Positions 13,463-23,985 of a stretch of DNA of 64,000 nt are shown piece after piece (the first letter of the stretch is position 1; every line of letters begins with the position of its first letter). The position numbers and the translations under genes were made by a program. The notes beneath the pieces were generated by a model. The model was given only the letters and a program-made list of their open reading frames with translations, ran no database searches and had not been told where the DNA came from. This stretch comes from Motacilla alba alba. Its lineage: Eukaryota > Chordata > Aves > Passeriformes > Motacillidae. Where the stretch lies: positions 2,666,001 through 2,730,000 of the forward strand of contig NC_052045.1 of assembly GCF_015832195.1 (NCBI RefSeq). Reading direction: 5' to 3'.

Positions 13463-13595
13463 ACCAATCAAAGAAGCCCCTGTTGCATTCCTCAGCAGCA
13501 GAGAGTTATTGCTTATATTTCTTTCCTGAGGCTCCTCAGCTTCTCAGGAGAAGAAAATCCTAGCAAAGGATTTTCATTAAAATGTCGTGGTGACA
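13463..13595. repeat. Right inverted-repeat arm of the palindromic LTR element
   Basis: 133 bp, reverse complement of 13305-13437. Its outer end (TGTCACCACGACATTTT on the minus strand) matches the solo LTR at 8094 exactly, whereas the left arm differs from it at one base there. Confidence 0.92.
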
Positions 13596-13601
13596 GGATA
13601 G
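13596..13601. repeat. Right target-site duplication of the palindromic element
   Basis: GGATAG directly after the element, identical to 13299-13304. Confidence 0.9.
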
Positions 13602-15000
13602 GTCATGTAATTGGCAATTTCATATAAATTAAAACAATTGTTTCCTTGATGGCTGTCGGAAAATGTTCCATTCTCTGTGCTGCCACACACACAGGCTGTG
13701 TAAACAAATCCTGAGCCCTGTGTGCTCAGAAAGCATCCCAACATCTGAGCTAAAAGTGATCTGTCTGGACATCAGCAGAAGATGATGCTCAGCTGAGACA
13801 GATGAAGTGGAGCTCTGCGTTTGACAGATGGGTGCCTCGCAGCTCGAGTCTATCATCCTCTCCTCTCTGAAACATGCTAACTTATATATTATTGCTCCGT
13901 GACAGCTCGTGTGAAAATCAGAGCCTGGGATGCAGAAAGAGACACCAACTTGTCCCTCACCCTAACTCACTGAACTTGCTGTGCCTGAAGCAAGACTTTC
14001 TCCTGCAGTCCTGCCTCAATCCCCAAAGGGACGTCAGGATAACGGGAGCTGACAGTTTTACAGCAATTGTGCCATAAACCACCCTAAAGGAGCCTTGTAT
14101 CAACCAACAAGAGGCAATTACCTTGACTCCTGACTCACTACCACCAGTCAGGAGCAGAGTTTTATCTCCTCGCTGACACCAAGTCACAGCTGCAGGAATG
14201 CAAATCAGTTTTCCCTTTTAAAGCTCAGACCCAGTGACTTTTTCAAAATAATGTGCACAGATGACCACTTGTCTGTCCAGATCCCTCTAGACAGGTTACC
14301 ACTGAGCAGTATTTTTATTCTAGCACAAAATCTTCTCTAAAGAATCACATACTTTGGTATTGTGGATTGCAAGAAAAATGAGCAAATGGCGTGGAGGATT
14401 TGGAAGAAGGCAGATTTTCAGCTACAACATAAAATAATGAAAATAGACTCATTTTGCAAAGGGGATGTAAAAACTTCAGATGATAATTAAGAACATCACA
14501 GGGGAAAAGCAGGCAGGGGGAACCATCCACATGAAAAAAACTGAAGATGTGTTAACTTTAACCAAAACACTGAACTTCTATCAGCAAGTGAAAAAGGGAA
14601 AGATGTTTCGGGTCTGACCTATTCCCCCACTGTGGATTTAGGACAAAAGTACTTGGCACCACTCAAAAGACAGCCTGTCTGTCCTAAAAAAAGCCTCTCT
14701 TTTAAAGGGCAGCTAAAAATTACCTTAGAAAGACAACATGTCCAGCCCTCCCAATTTATTAAATTACCAGCACAAGAGAGTGACCTTAGAGCTTGACTGG
14801 AGCTCAACTGCAAAGCAACAAAACTTCCTAAACCTATTTTCGAGTTCCCTAAATCCATAAACTTCCCTTTCTATGCTGGCACACAAAATGAGAAAGAAGA
14901 AACAGTACTGACCCACAAACATCAGCAGTTTAATCCTCCTGAGAGATGCCAGTGAGGCTGGGATCAGCCTGGGCTGCAAACTGTGCTGAGGAGCCCACGC
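13602..15000. other. Intronic stretch without recognised genes
   Basis: Unique-looking sequence between the palindromic element and a CR1 fragment. I see no repeat, RNA gene or coding signature. Confidence 0.5.
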
Positions 15001-15105
15001 AGTCCCAGGGTGGGAAGGGACCTCTGGAGATGGTCTGCTCCTCTGCAGAGCAGCTGCACATCATCACACCCAGGTGGGGTTTGACTTTTTCCAGAGGATT
15101 GTGAA
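15001..15105 (-). mobile_element. CR1-type LINE fragment, antisense
   Basis: The stretch reads like the reverse complement of the CR1 3' region: TGGGAAGGGACCTCTGGAGAT near 15011, then a degenerate 'CTGC...AGAGCAGC' part and CCCAGGTGGGGTTTGA...CCAGAGG near 15070-15096. It is short and diverged, with no coding remnant. The ends are approximate. Confidence 0.7.
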
Positions 15106-15504
15106 GAAAAACAAGCCATCCCCTCTCCAAGCAGAAACTCAAGATTTTAGCCTAAGCTACATGACAGTGAGAAGGAAAAAAAACCCATAATAATTAAAAA
15201 AAACCAAAACAACCCTCAAATGCTTTTTTAATGTGCATCTTATTTTCACCTTGTCTGTAAGCACTGTCAGATCCAAGGTCTGGCTTTACATAATTTCTCA
15301 GTTTTAGGCACCTAAGTACTACTGTTACCTGTACCATCAATACGAGTGTAATTTTATTTTTGTGGCAATTAGTCTTGAAATATCACTGAACAACTAATGT
15401 TTCCTGAATGAGAAGAGACAAATACTGAAAAGATCTTGTTCTTGTCTATCAGGAAGTCAAGAAATCTCCCACGTGAACCATGTATTTTCCTGAGTATATA
15501 GAAG

Positions 15505-15556
15505 TCTTGGAACCTTGAATAGCCAATTCCAAAATTCTTGGAGCCTTGAATAGCCA
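15505..15556 (+). repeat. Short tandem repeat, two copies, 31-bp period
   Basis: TCTTGGAACCTTGAATAGCCA at 15505-15525 recurs at 15536-15556 with one change (A to G). Confidence 0.85.
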
Positions 15557-15711
15557 TCATCCTATCAGCCATATTCCCCTTACACAATTGCTAGAAAGGG
15601 TTGGCAGTAAAAAAAGAAATCAGAAAGTGCAAGAATATTTTGTTCTTAGAGGGTTACAACGAATTCACAAATAATTTTTGATTTGTAGAAACAGTAAGAA
15701 AAATTAAGTTG

Positions 15712-15751
15712 AAATTCCTTATTTGTATTACAAATTCCTTATTTGTATTAC
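15712..15751 (+). repeat. Perfect 20-bp tandem duplication
   Basis: The unit AAATTCCTTATTTGTATTAC occurs twice head to tail (15712-15731, 15732-15751), and a partial third copy begins at 15752 (AAATT). Confidence 0.9.
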
Positions 15752-18187
15752 AAATTTGTATTCATATTAAATTGTGTTTAACTACAATATTCAGTAAGAG
15801 CTGGCAATATTAATAAATATCTGTTTACAAGCAGAAAAAAAAAGCTCTGTGTTGGCAGATTTTTCACAGACTGCAGATGTTGGCAATAACCACCCCAGGC
15901 TTCCTGTGACCTACTGAAAGGGCCAGTAGAGCCCTGCAATGTCCTGTCGTGCTGCTGGAGCCCTCCCAGATAATCACCCATGTTAGTGTAATGCACATTA
16001 ATTCCAGTGTGACAAGCCATGGGACGTGGTTTGAAAGTCCTCCCAAAGGGAGGGTTTGGCTCCCACTCTAAGGAATGACAGCACAGAAAAGGACAGGAGT
16101 GAGAGGCCCAAGCAGCTCGTGCTTGGGACACTGAGGCTGATCTGGTGATAAGAAAATCAAAGTTTGTGTCACTGTGCACTGAGTTTGCAGGGACGTTAAC
16201 CATTCTGTCTTGTTTTTTCTCTGTGTGCTGAAGCCCACAGGTGCAGCACTAAAAACAAACAGACCATTAGAGACCAAACACAGCAACAAACGACACTAAA
16301 AACAACAAAGTTGGTTGGCCTCATCCACTGTTACAGCTTTTGGCTTTCACATTTGTATCCCTGCTTACCACAGGATTATCAACAAAGATTTCGTTAATAT
16401 GACTTTCTGATACACATTGAACTGCAAATCTAGCCTCAGTCTATAATTCTAACTACCCAACTAGATTTATTTCTACATAAAACACATCTTCCACTCTTGA
16501 TCTTGACAGTGATGTGAGTTCCTTGATCCAAGACTGCTGCGAGGCTCAGAAATAACCAGTTGCAAACATGAAATATGATGCTTGAAGTGTGATGAAGAAG
16601 TGTGATTTCCATCTTCCATGGGTCATGGAATTGACAAACTGTATCAGAAAACGGGGATATCTTCTATTGAAAGGCATCACAAAGATGATCTAGAGCAGCC
16701 AGATGAAACTCTCCTCATCAGAGGCAAGGCTGACGTGGTGTGAGACTGAGCAGGAATCTATTTTGTCAGACTACAGAGGTATGAACCGACAGCTACAAAG
16801 AGATTATCATATTATTCTAGAAGGGATGCACCAGCTGCTTCTGATAGGTAAATACACCAAAATTACTGTAACGGGGAAGAGTAATGGAACAGCAACCCCA
16901 ATCTAATTTCCCCCAAACTGCAAAGGATTAAAGGAAGAAAATATTAGCACTCAGGATCAGCTCACAGAAGAAAATGCTCAGTTCCTGCTGCACCTCTGCA
17001 ACTTCTGGTGTACGTGGTGTACCTAGCTGACAAGAAATGCTAGGCAACCAATTAATAAAAATATTATTTAAAACATGCCCTTGTGTGAGTCCTTTTCTAA
17101 TCAAAACCTGTTCTGAGCCAGCTTGCCTTTTTAGCATTTAAGAGAACAAAGGAATGCTTCACACTGAAATCTCTGCAGTCAAAGCACAGGCCTGTGACAC
17201 CTATAAATATGAAGTGTATTAATCAGGTAATACTAAATATCAGCTTGCCTTGAGCGCAGATGTAAGTGTGCTGGAACAGTGTAATCATCAACAGCAAGCA
17301 GGTATTTATGGCCCCGCGGTGGCCCAGCCTGACACAATGCACGTTTTGTGTCAGTCTGTAAACAATGGGACTGCCCCGAAGAGCTGAACAAAGCCCTGGA
17401 GGCTGGGCTGCCCCCTGGGTTAAAGCAGAACATTGGGATTTGTAGATTCATCCTCCATCAGAAATCACTGTTTATTAACGTTTCAATGCACAATTTGCTC
17501 TTGCACCCCACTGTTTTCACCTACTACTTCTATTCCTGAATGCCCAGCTCTTTTTTCCTATTATTTCCCATTTATTACTTACAGTAGCTATCTCAGCTGA
17601 GACAAAAATGGTTGGGTTTCCACCTGGCCATTTATTTCTTGTCTTAGCTGCACCTACCAGCTCCCACCATCAGTTTTACACCATCCTCTTCCCCAGTCCA
17701 GCTATTTCTCATTCTAAATGAATTTTCTTCTATTGTTAAATAATATCTAAGTTCTCCCTCCTCCCCTGGCTCACAGCAAACACTGTTTATCATGTGAAAC
17801 CTTAATGTCACTCCCTCTATGGTCACCTTGGGGCATCTCAGCAGAGAAACAATCTTTTATAATGCCATGCACAGCAGCTTTGGGGCCAGCAAGAAGTTCT
17901 GCGTGGCTGTCTCCTCTCTTCCATTAACAGTGAAACTGTTGCCTTTTTGGAGTTCATGTGTTTCAAACAGGGCTGAGAAAATCAGAGCCACAGAAAGTTT
18001 TGAGGATGAGGTGCCGTGGATCAGTTACACATAAAGAAGTTATTTTCCATTCAGGTACACCTTGATAAAATGTGGGCAGGTAAAAAAAAAGAGTGTTAAT
18101 CAGTGTGGTAATTAAAGCTCTGTCTTGTTTTAAATAAATCAAATCCTGCTTTACAAAGCTTCCACTGAATCCAAAATACAAGAACGT

Positions 18188-18232
18188 ATTTCTTTTTGTT
18201 TTGTTTCGTTTTCTGTTTCTGTTTTCTGTTTC
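18188..18232 (+). repeat. T-rich simple sequence (TTTTG/TTTCTG units)
   Basis: Repeated TTTTGTTT, TTTCGTTTT and TTTCTG units in a purine-poor stretch. Confidence 0.75.
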
Positions 18233-18689
18233 AGAAAACAAAGTTTTGCTTTCTGCTGTTTTAATGAGTTTTAATGAGAGGAAGAATATTGGGGGGAAAC
18301 AAGCCATTTAGTTTACAGACTTTATAGTTTCTTATCTAGTTTGCAAAAGAAACCAAATGCAAAAATTATATTCAACCTTTTCCACACGCTGTGAGAGGGA
18401 CAGTAAGGTAAGTGTAACAAAGTGAGGAAATACTGTAACACATGACTGTTACCATCCCAAGGAGCTACAGAGGTGCTGAAAATGTGCTAAATACCTATAA
18501 AGGGCTCAGCTCAGTTCCTAGTGAGAAGTTCCCTTTTTCTTTTCAGAATTCATTATGGACAAAGTCTCTATCTACCTGTTTTTGGGCAAAACAGGCCTGG
18601 CTTCACACAGGCGATACGGAAATCTTGGCTAAATTTGTTTCAAAAGCCAACTACAACTGAAAACCTTTCTCTTCATTTCACAATTTGTC

Positions 18690-19030
18690 AAACCCCATCC
18701 AGCCCGGCCGGGGACACCTCCAGGGATCCAGGGGCTTCTGGGCCAGGGCCTCTCCTCCCTCACAGGGAAGGATTTCCTCCCAATATCCAATTTAAACCAA
18801 TTTTCTGTCAGAACAAAGCCTTTCCTCCCTGTCCTGTCTCTCCAGGCCTTGTCCAAAGTCCCTCTTGCAGCCCCTCCAGGTACTGAAAGGCTTCAATGAG
18901 GTCACTCTGGAGCCTTCTGTCCTCCAGGCTGAAGAATCCCAATTCTTTCCTCATAGGAAAGGTTTTTAATCCTCCTAATTATCTTCCTGGACCTCCCCTG
19001 CTGCAGGAAATACTGGCTGTATTTCCTGCC
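18690..19030 (-). mobile_element. CR1-type LINE 3' fragment, antisense
   Basis: On the plus strand this is the reverse complement of a CR1 end region, with the typical succession: CATCCAGCC, ACACCTCCAGGGAT, TTTCCTCCCAATATCCAAT (about 18770), CCCTGTCCTGTCTCTCCAGGCC (about 18828), CCTCCAGGTACTGAAAGGC, GGAGCCTTCTGTCCTCCAGGC (about 18908), TCCTCATAGGAAAGGT and CTTCCTGGACCTCCCCTG. No intact reverse-transcriptase frame remains. The long open frames on both strands here belong to the repeat and are not genes. Confidence 0.88.
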
Positions 19031-21208
19031 TGCTCACCAGAATCCTTTATTTCTATTGCTTGGGTTTGTTGTTTGTTTTTATTATTTTTTAACCAATTTT
19101 ATGATTACTTTTGATATTAACATTCTGAAAATTACCAGTAGAATCACATCTGGAAATACCGTTCCAAATGGTGTCTGGCTGTCAGAAACCTCTTTTTTGG
19201 ATTTTACAGATCATTTCCAAGGTATATGAAATTGCTGGCTCATTTAAAGGCAGTAGATCCATAACTCCAAAAAAATACCTGACCAACAGGCATTCAAGAG
19301 AAAAAATGCAATTAATTCTTTCAGAAGATCTGCCAGCAGGGCTGTGATTTCACTAATTATTTTGTTTGCAGCACATGCAGCACAGGATTTCAGAACTTCC
19401 AGTCTATACCAGTGTGTGCTCAACCTCACCACCTTCCTTCCCATTATGTGGCAAAAGCAGATTTTTCAGAGACACCTGAATAAACATGTAATCTGTCATT
19501 TTTTATTCATTTTTTTCTTTAATTAAAATTTAAATAATTTGATATTTAAGTTATTTGCACATTTCTTGATGGAAAACCTCTCATGCAGACCCTCTCACCC
19601 TGCCCAGCCAAGCCCTGTGCCCTGCCCTGCCTTGGGCAGGTTGGATTTCAGACGAGCTCCCACTCGTGTGACACAAAAGTGCTCCCACTCTGCTGATCTG
19701 GTAAATTCTCCCTCTGAATGCACAGGCCAAAAATAAGCTCACAAACAAGACTGTTCTTGTGGTGATCTGAACTGCTGCTCATCAAGCCCAGGGACTCCTG
19801 ATTTAGCCATTTTCTACAGTTTTCCTTTTCCTACAATAACAGCACTTTTGGATAACTCACATTTCTCTGTTCAGACCGGATATTATTTTGCCCCATTTTG
19901 TGTGTAACTCTGGCTTTTTCATTATTTTCTACTCCTACTGTTATTTATTTAATATGCTGTTATTCATTCCCCAAAATCTCACTGAATATGCCTCATAAAG
20001 AACACTCTGCCCTACAGGATGCTTCTGCTTCGCTAGCTAAAAATCCCCAAACAAAACCCACACATGTAGATTTACCTGCTCTCCTATAACCTAGGAAAAC
20101 TTTTAAAGAGCTTACTGTAAAAACTTCAACATTATAGTAAGTACTTGGAAAGTTTTTAAGTTTCTTGGCTGCACTGAGAGCAGACAGACATGTGTGGGAT
20201 CTTTTTTTTTTAATTTTTTTTTTTGATAGCTAGCCAGAAATGCCTGGTAGGATGCAGTTTCCTGAGAGAGATTTTTATGTCTTTGACATTCCCTTGGACC
20301 CACACTGCCACAATTACTTCAGGTTCTGAGCAATTTAAAAGAGTTAAAAAAGGCAGAGCTTTATTTTCATTAAATTGCTAGTAAGTACTGGTATCAGTGA
20401 ATATCAGCTATCCAGTCAGTCCAGCAATATATTGGATATTATAATCTGTGTTGTTCTGGCACTAAGGAGGGTCAGATTGGTTGCTGAGCATCCAAACCAC
20501 AAAATAGTTCCCTATTCCAAATCTAAGGAAGTGAGGACAATTTCAGCTTCCCCCAACATTTCAAGGTAAATTTCTTTCCTGTTTTTAAGTTTGTTTCAAT
20601 AAACTCAAATGAAAGTGATCATTTATTTAGCAGTCACACGCTCTTGTTTATATAAACATCACATGTTTGTGTTATTCTTCTGTTCCCTAATCCCAGTTCC
20701 CCTGTTGGTTGCTAGAAAGAATAAAAGAAGCAAGAATATGAAATATCTGCTCTTACAAGGTCACTGGCACCACTCTCCTTGCACTCCTGCACAGCACATT
20801 TGGAGCTGCTCCTGCCCAGACATCACGAAGCTGCTCTGACAAACTGACTCCTTCCCTCTGGAAAAGCTCATCAATACCCAGGCGAGCATCACACCAGCTC
20901 CTGGGCCAAGTTCTACTGCTCAAGTCCACCAGTCGTGCAAGAGAGGCACAAAAAAAGATTGTCTCCATGAAAATGGGAGGCATAAAGCCAGCACAAAACC
21001 CTTCTGCACTTGGCACTGTCATGTCAGTGGCAATCGGGACACGTTTCGAATGGTCCAGGAAGACTGTCAGCCCAAGTGTACAAACACTCTGAGAGCTGCT
21101 GCAAGCTCATAGGGATGTGGATGTTTCCTCACACTGTTACACATGCACATAAACAGCTTCCCACAGAGTGAGGATGAGATGCAGCAGAACGCACCCAGGG
21201 CTATGGAT
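19031..21208. other. Intronic stretch without recognised genes
   Basis: AT-rich sequence with a GC-richer patch at about 19580-19700 and T-rich runs at 20202-20224. No gene or interspersed repeat is recognised. Between 21209 and 21379 the frame of the protocadherin exon stays open by chance into the intron. Confidence 0.5.
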
Positions 21209-21370
21209 TCACACTCTGACACGGACCTGCACCTTACCGCAACTGCAGTTCACAGCTTTGGCTTTCTGTTGCTGCGTGCAGCACACAGCTCTGGGTTTCT
21301 GACGGGTTGGTGAGGACTGGCAACACTTGTGGGAGGACAGTAACACACACAGCAACAGAGAAGGATGAAA

Positions 21371-21379
21371 GAAACCCAC
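21371..21379 (-). promoter_or_regulatory. Splice donor after codon 180 of PCDH11X
   Basis: On the minus strand the exon ends CTCAAG and the intron begins GTGGGT. Protocadherin similarity stops at exactly this junction (YELLK), and the 57 codons that follow in frame look like translated intron, being rich in serine, cysteine, lysine and glutamine without cadherin motifs. The intron continues to position 1 and beyond. Confidence 0.8.
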
Positions 21380-21919
21380 CTTGAGGAGCTCATAATGCTG
21401 GATTCCGTTCACCCCGATGTCCGGGTCGATGGCAGACGGGACGGAGTAGCGGGAATTAATGGCCGTGTTCTCAGGGATTGAGATGTTAATAACTGTGGAG
21501 GGGAAAAGGGGGGCGTTGTCGTTTATATCCTCGATCAGGAATCTGATCTTGACCAGTCTGAACACCTCGTCGGGCAGCACAGCCACCTCCACCTCGTAGA
21601 AGCAGCGGTTCTCGCTGAAGATGCCGGCGCACAGCTTCTCGCGGTCGATGCGGTTGGCGGCCGTGAAGATCTCCCCGGTGTTCTCCTCCACCCTCACCAG
21701 GGGCACGTCCCCGGTCTTGTACACCAGCTTGAACTGCAGCGGGGAGGACAGGGGCACGTCGGGGTCCAGCGTTAGGTTGAGATCCTTGAGCAGATTGCCA
21801 ATGAGGACATTTTCGGGCAGCTCTTCCCGCACGGTGTAATTCTTCTCCTGCGCGCCAGATTGGAACACGATGCAGGCCAACAGGACTGCCAGGAGGTAGG
21901 TTCCAGACAGCAAGTCCAT
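21380..21919 (-). CDS. PCDH11X: Protocadherin-11 (PCDH11X), first coding exon, partial CDS
   Basis: This exon encodes the N-terminal 180 residues of a delta-1 protocadherin, a calcium-dependent adhesion protein of the plasma membrane, best known from brain. Residues 1-23 form a hydrophobic signal peptide ([23 protein letters not shown]). Residues about 27-138 are cadherin repeat 1, with IDREKLC at 91-97 and the calcium-binding linker DINDNAP at 131-137. Repeat 2 begins at about 139 (INISIPEN at 144-151, DPD at 165-167) and is cut off after YELLK. The start is chosen because MDLLSGTY matches the family N-terminus as I recall it, and the ATG has a purine at -3 and G at +4. After codon 180 the open frame continues to 21209, but that stretch has no cadherin similarity and begins with a splice-donor consensus, so it is read as intron. 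The exon ends in phase 0. The exon is clearly GC-richer than its AT-rich surroundings. The repeats that follow, the membrane segment and the cytoplasmic tail are not in the window. The paralogues PCDH1, PCDH7 and PCDH9 are less likely given the N-terminal match. Confidence 0.93.
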
Positions 21920-21963
21920 CTCCAGAATGACTAATGAGTATCCGTGGAGAACGCCAGGAGGAG
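21920..21963 (-). other. PCDH11X: 5'UTR portion of the PCDH11X first coding exon
   Basis: These 44 nt lie between the inferred acceptor and the ATG. They contain no upstream ATG. The reading frame of the CDS stays open through them back to the acceptor, so no in-frame stop fixes the start; the choice of ATG rests on the family N-terminus and its initiation context. A spliced acceptor here implies at least one non-coding exon further upstream on the minus strand (higher coordinates). Confidence 0.75.
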
Positions 21964-21999
21964 CTGGGAAAAGGGAAAGGAAAATCCTTTAAAAGTCAC
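21964..21999 (-). promoter_or_regulatory. Splice acceptor and polypyrimidine tract before the PCDH11X coding exon
   Basis: Read on the minus strand, a long run of C and T (TTTTCCTTTCCCTTTTCCCAG) ends in CAG directly before the exon. This is close to an ideal mammalian or avian 3' splice site. The AG is at 21965-21964, so the exon begins at 21963. Confidence 0.8.
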
Positions 22000-22721
22000 A
22001 GAATATTGTGTTCCTAAAGCGGCAAGAGCTAAAGGAGCTCCTTTCCTGCTACAACTGTTTGAAAGCCTCATTGGTAAAGTCACATTTGACTCCATCCTTC
22101 CTAAATATGTATAAACTTTCTTGCACAACTTTTCACTTGAAACTCTTAACTAAATACAGAGGTAAGAATTTTAGGGCTGGATCATATTGAACGGAGAAAT
22201 AAGTACAGGAATCCCCTACTTCCAGCATGAGATTTTCCTTTGCTCCTTAGGAAAATGCCTTCCTTCGATCTCTCTGCCACATTGTCCTCATTTCTTTTCT
22301 GTTTCCTAAGAAAAAAAAGTAGGCAAGAAGTTTGCAAGCAACCATCTGCTGAGAACCAGATCTTTTTATACCTCTGTCTTAGATATGGGAATAGAAGAAC
22401 ACTTGTCTTAATTCTCCCCCCAAGTTTTGCACTGACAAAATTATGTAATGTTTGTTAACAACGACAAAGAAATCTGGATATTTTTAATTCATGAACTTAA
22501 ACTGGCAAGAAAATGTTATTATCTAAATGGAGTCTTGGTGAACTTCAGCCAACACTGTGTGGAAGTCTGTCTAGTGAATTGCAAAAAAATTAGTATAATT
22601 TTAAATTTGGTGATGCCTGTTCAGAGTAATCTGGAACACCAATACCTTTAAAGGGAGATACAGACTTGTTGGAAAAATCTGTACTTTCCAAGCTGGTTTC
22701 TGAATAGCAATATATTCTTGC

Positions 22722-22745
22722 CTTGAGGTTGTTAACAACCTCAAG
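22722..22745. repeat. Perfect 24-bp palindrome
   Basis: CTTGAGGTTGTT is directly followed by its reverse complement AACAACCTCAAG, with no spacer and no mismatch. Confidence 0.95.
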
Positions 22746-23784
22746 AAAGATGGAAGTGGAATAGGAGGACTTACAGGTACACACAGATATCTGTGTAGCT
22801 GCATACAGCCTTCAGCCAAGAATTTTTAAGAGATAAATCACTCTCTTGAAGGCCATGTACAGAATATTTGCCTAATCTTTACATAATTCTGCCATTCCAG
22901 AATTTAGGATCTGCTAGGATAGCATTTCCCTAAGGTAAATGTTCAAGAGTTCCTGGTAAAGTGATTTTTCTCGTAAATGAACTCTTAGGTTAGCATCTGT
23001 TTCAAATATACCTGTGCCAACACATCTACATTCTTTTTACTGCAGGTAAAAGTGTAATTCTGTTCCCTGTCTCTTCTCATTTTATTCTCCCTGTCATAGC
23101 ACAGATTGATTTACTTCTGCAGATGAAGTTGCAGTGGCTGAAGAAATTCCTGGTGCCAGTAATTGCCTCCACCTGTTAGTCCCTGCCTTTCAGCAGCGCC
23201 ACTTGCAGGGGAATTTGGACTAAAGCTTTGATTTTGCAGTGAAACAGGTTAGGAACAATTAATATTGCTACTCCATTTCAGCACTGCACACTGCTTTGGC
23301 TTGGAAGGCGGTGGCAGATACAGAACATTCCAACTCCATCTGCAAGGGGGACCCCCACACCAGCACCATCAACCGGACAGCATTTTCAGGCTTCATGATT
23401 ATGCAAAAGCAGAAAATGATACCATTTTTGTGATTAGACATGAAATAAAAATGCTGCAAATCCCCACTTAGGGAAAAGGGCTTTGCTCCCTGAGTAATTC
23501 AATGAAGCTGGAGGGAATTGCTGACATGGGGATGGCATTTCAGGAATTCCCTGATTTATCACTGGACTTCAGGGATTCACAGCACCCAAAGCAGAACCAG
23601 CCAGGTGCCCAGAGTGAAGCAATGGACCAACAGCTTTCTATAAATCATTAAAACATCACATTCTAATTATGCAAATAAAGAAGTCTTCAGCAGCTCCTGA
23701 TCATCATTATGGTACCACCATGGTAGCAGTGTGAGCCCCACAAATGACTTGGTGATAGTCTACAAGTGGATTAGTTTGGCTGCT

Positions 23785-23985
23785 ATAATTTGATTTAATA
23801 AATTTGATTTATTAACTGATTATTATTTGATTTATTAACTTAATATATGATATAAATATATGATGTATGATATATATGTTACAATATATATTCTATAATA
23901 TAATACATTATGAATATCTATTATTAGATATGTAATAAATAATATAAATATATTTATAACTTATTATTTGATTAATTAACTGCAT
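23785..23985. repeat. AT-rich low-complexity patch
   Basis: About 200 bp almost entirely of A and T, with repeated TTTGATTTATTAACT and ATATATGAT-like units. Confidence 0.85.

Larger units (their letters stand above)
13305..13595 (-). mobile_element. Palindromic LTR-derived element, 291 bp, with target-site duplication
   Basis: The element begins TGTCACC and ends GGTGACA. Its two 133-bp arms (13305-13437 and 13463-13595) are inverted copies of each other with four mismatches by eye, around a 25-bp loop (13438-13462). Both arms match the first 133 bp of the LTR at 8094-8488 at about 92%. The loop, read on the minus strand, matches the next 25 bp of that LTR (8227-8251), so the minus strand is the original orientation. 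The element is flanked by a perfect direct repeat GGATAG at 13299-13304 and 13596-13601, showing that it was inserted as one unit. There is no 3' half of the LTR, no AATAAA and no coding capacity. It may form a hairpin when single-stranded or transcribed. Confidence 0.9.
15106..18689. other. Intronic stretch without recognised genes
   Basis: Unique-looking sequence. It holds a 21-bp imperfect direct repeat with a 31-bp period (15505-15556), a perfect 20-bp tandem duplication (15712-15751) and a T-rich stretch with TTTTG and TTTCTG units (about 18188-18232). Confidence 0.55.
1..21379 (-). other. PCDH11X intron downstream of the first coding exon (incomplete)
   Basis: No reading frame in this stretch on the minus strand carries a cadherin motif (DxNDN, DRE, PEN), so the next coding exon lies outside the window and the intron is at least 21.4 kb long. 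Long introns are typical of this gene. Embedded repeats are listed separately. Confidence 0.8.

Noticed and set aside
13305..13595. Foldback DNA transposon or MITE
   Set aside because: It has long inverted ends and a target duplication, but its arms are clearly the 5' part of the LTR family seen complete at 8094-8488, so an LTR origin explains it better.
15778..16203. 141-codon open frame on the minus strand
   Set aside because: The translation has no family motifs, and two overlapping frames are open in the same place, as in non-coding DNA.
18521..18886. 121-codon open frame on the plus strand
   Set aside because: Most of it lies inside the antisense CR1 fragment, so it is repeat sequence.
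21621..21839. 72-codon open frame on the plus strand
   Set aside because: Antisense shadow of the PCDH11X coding exon.
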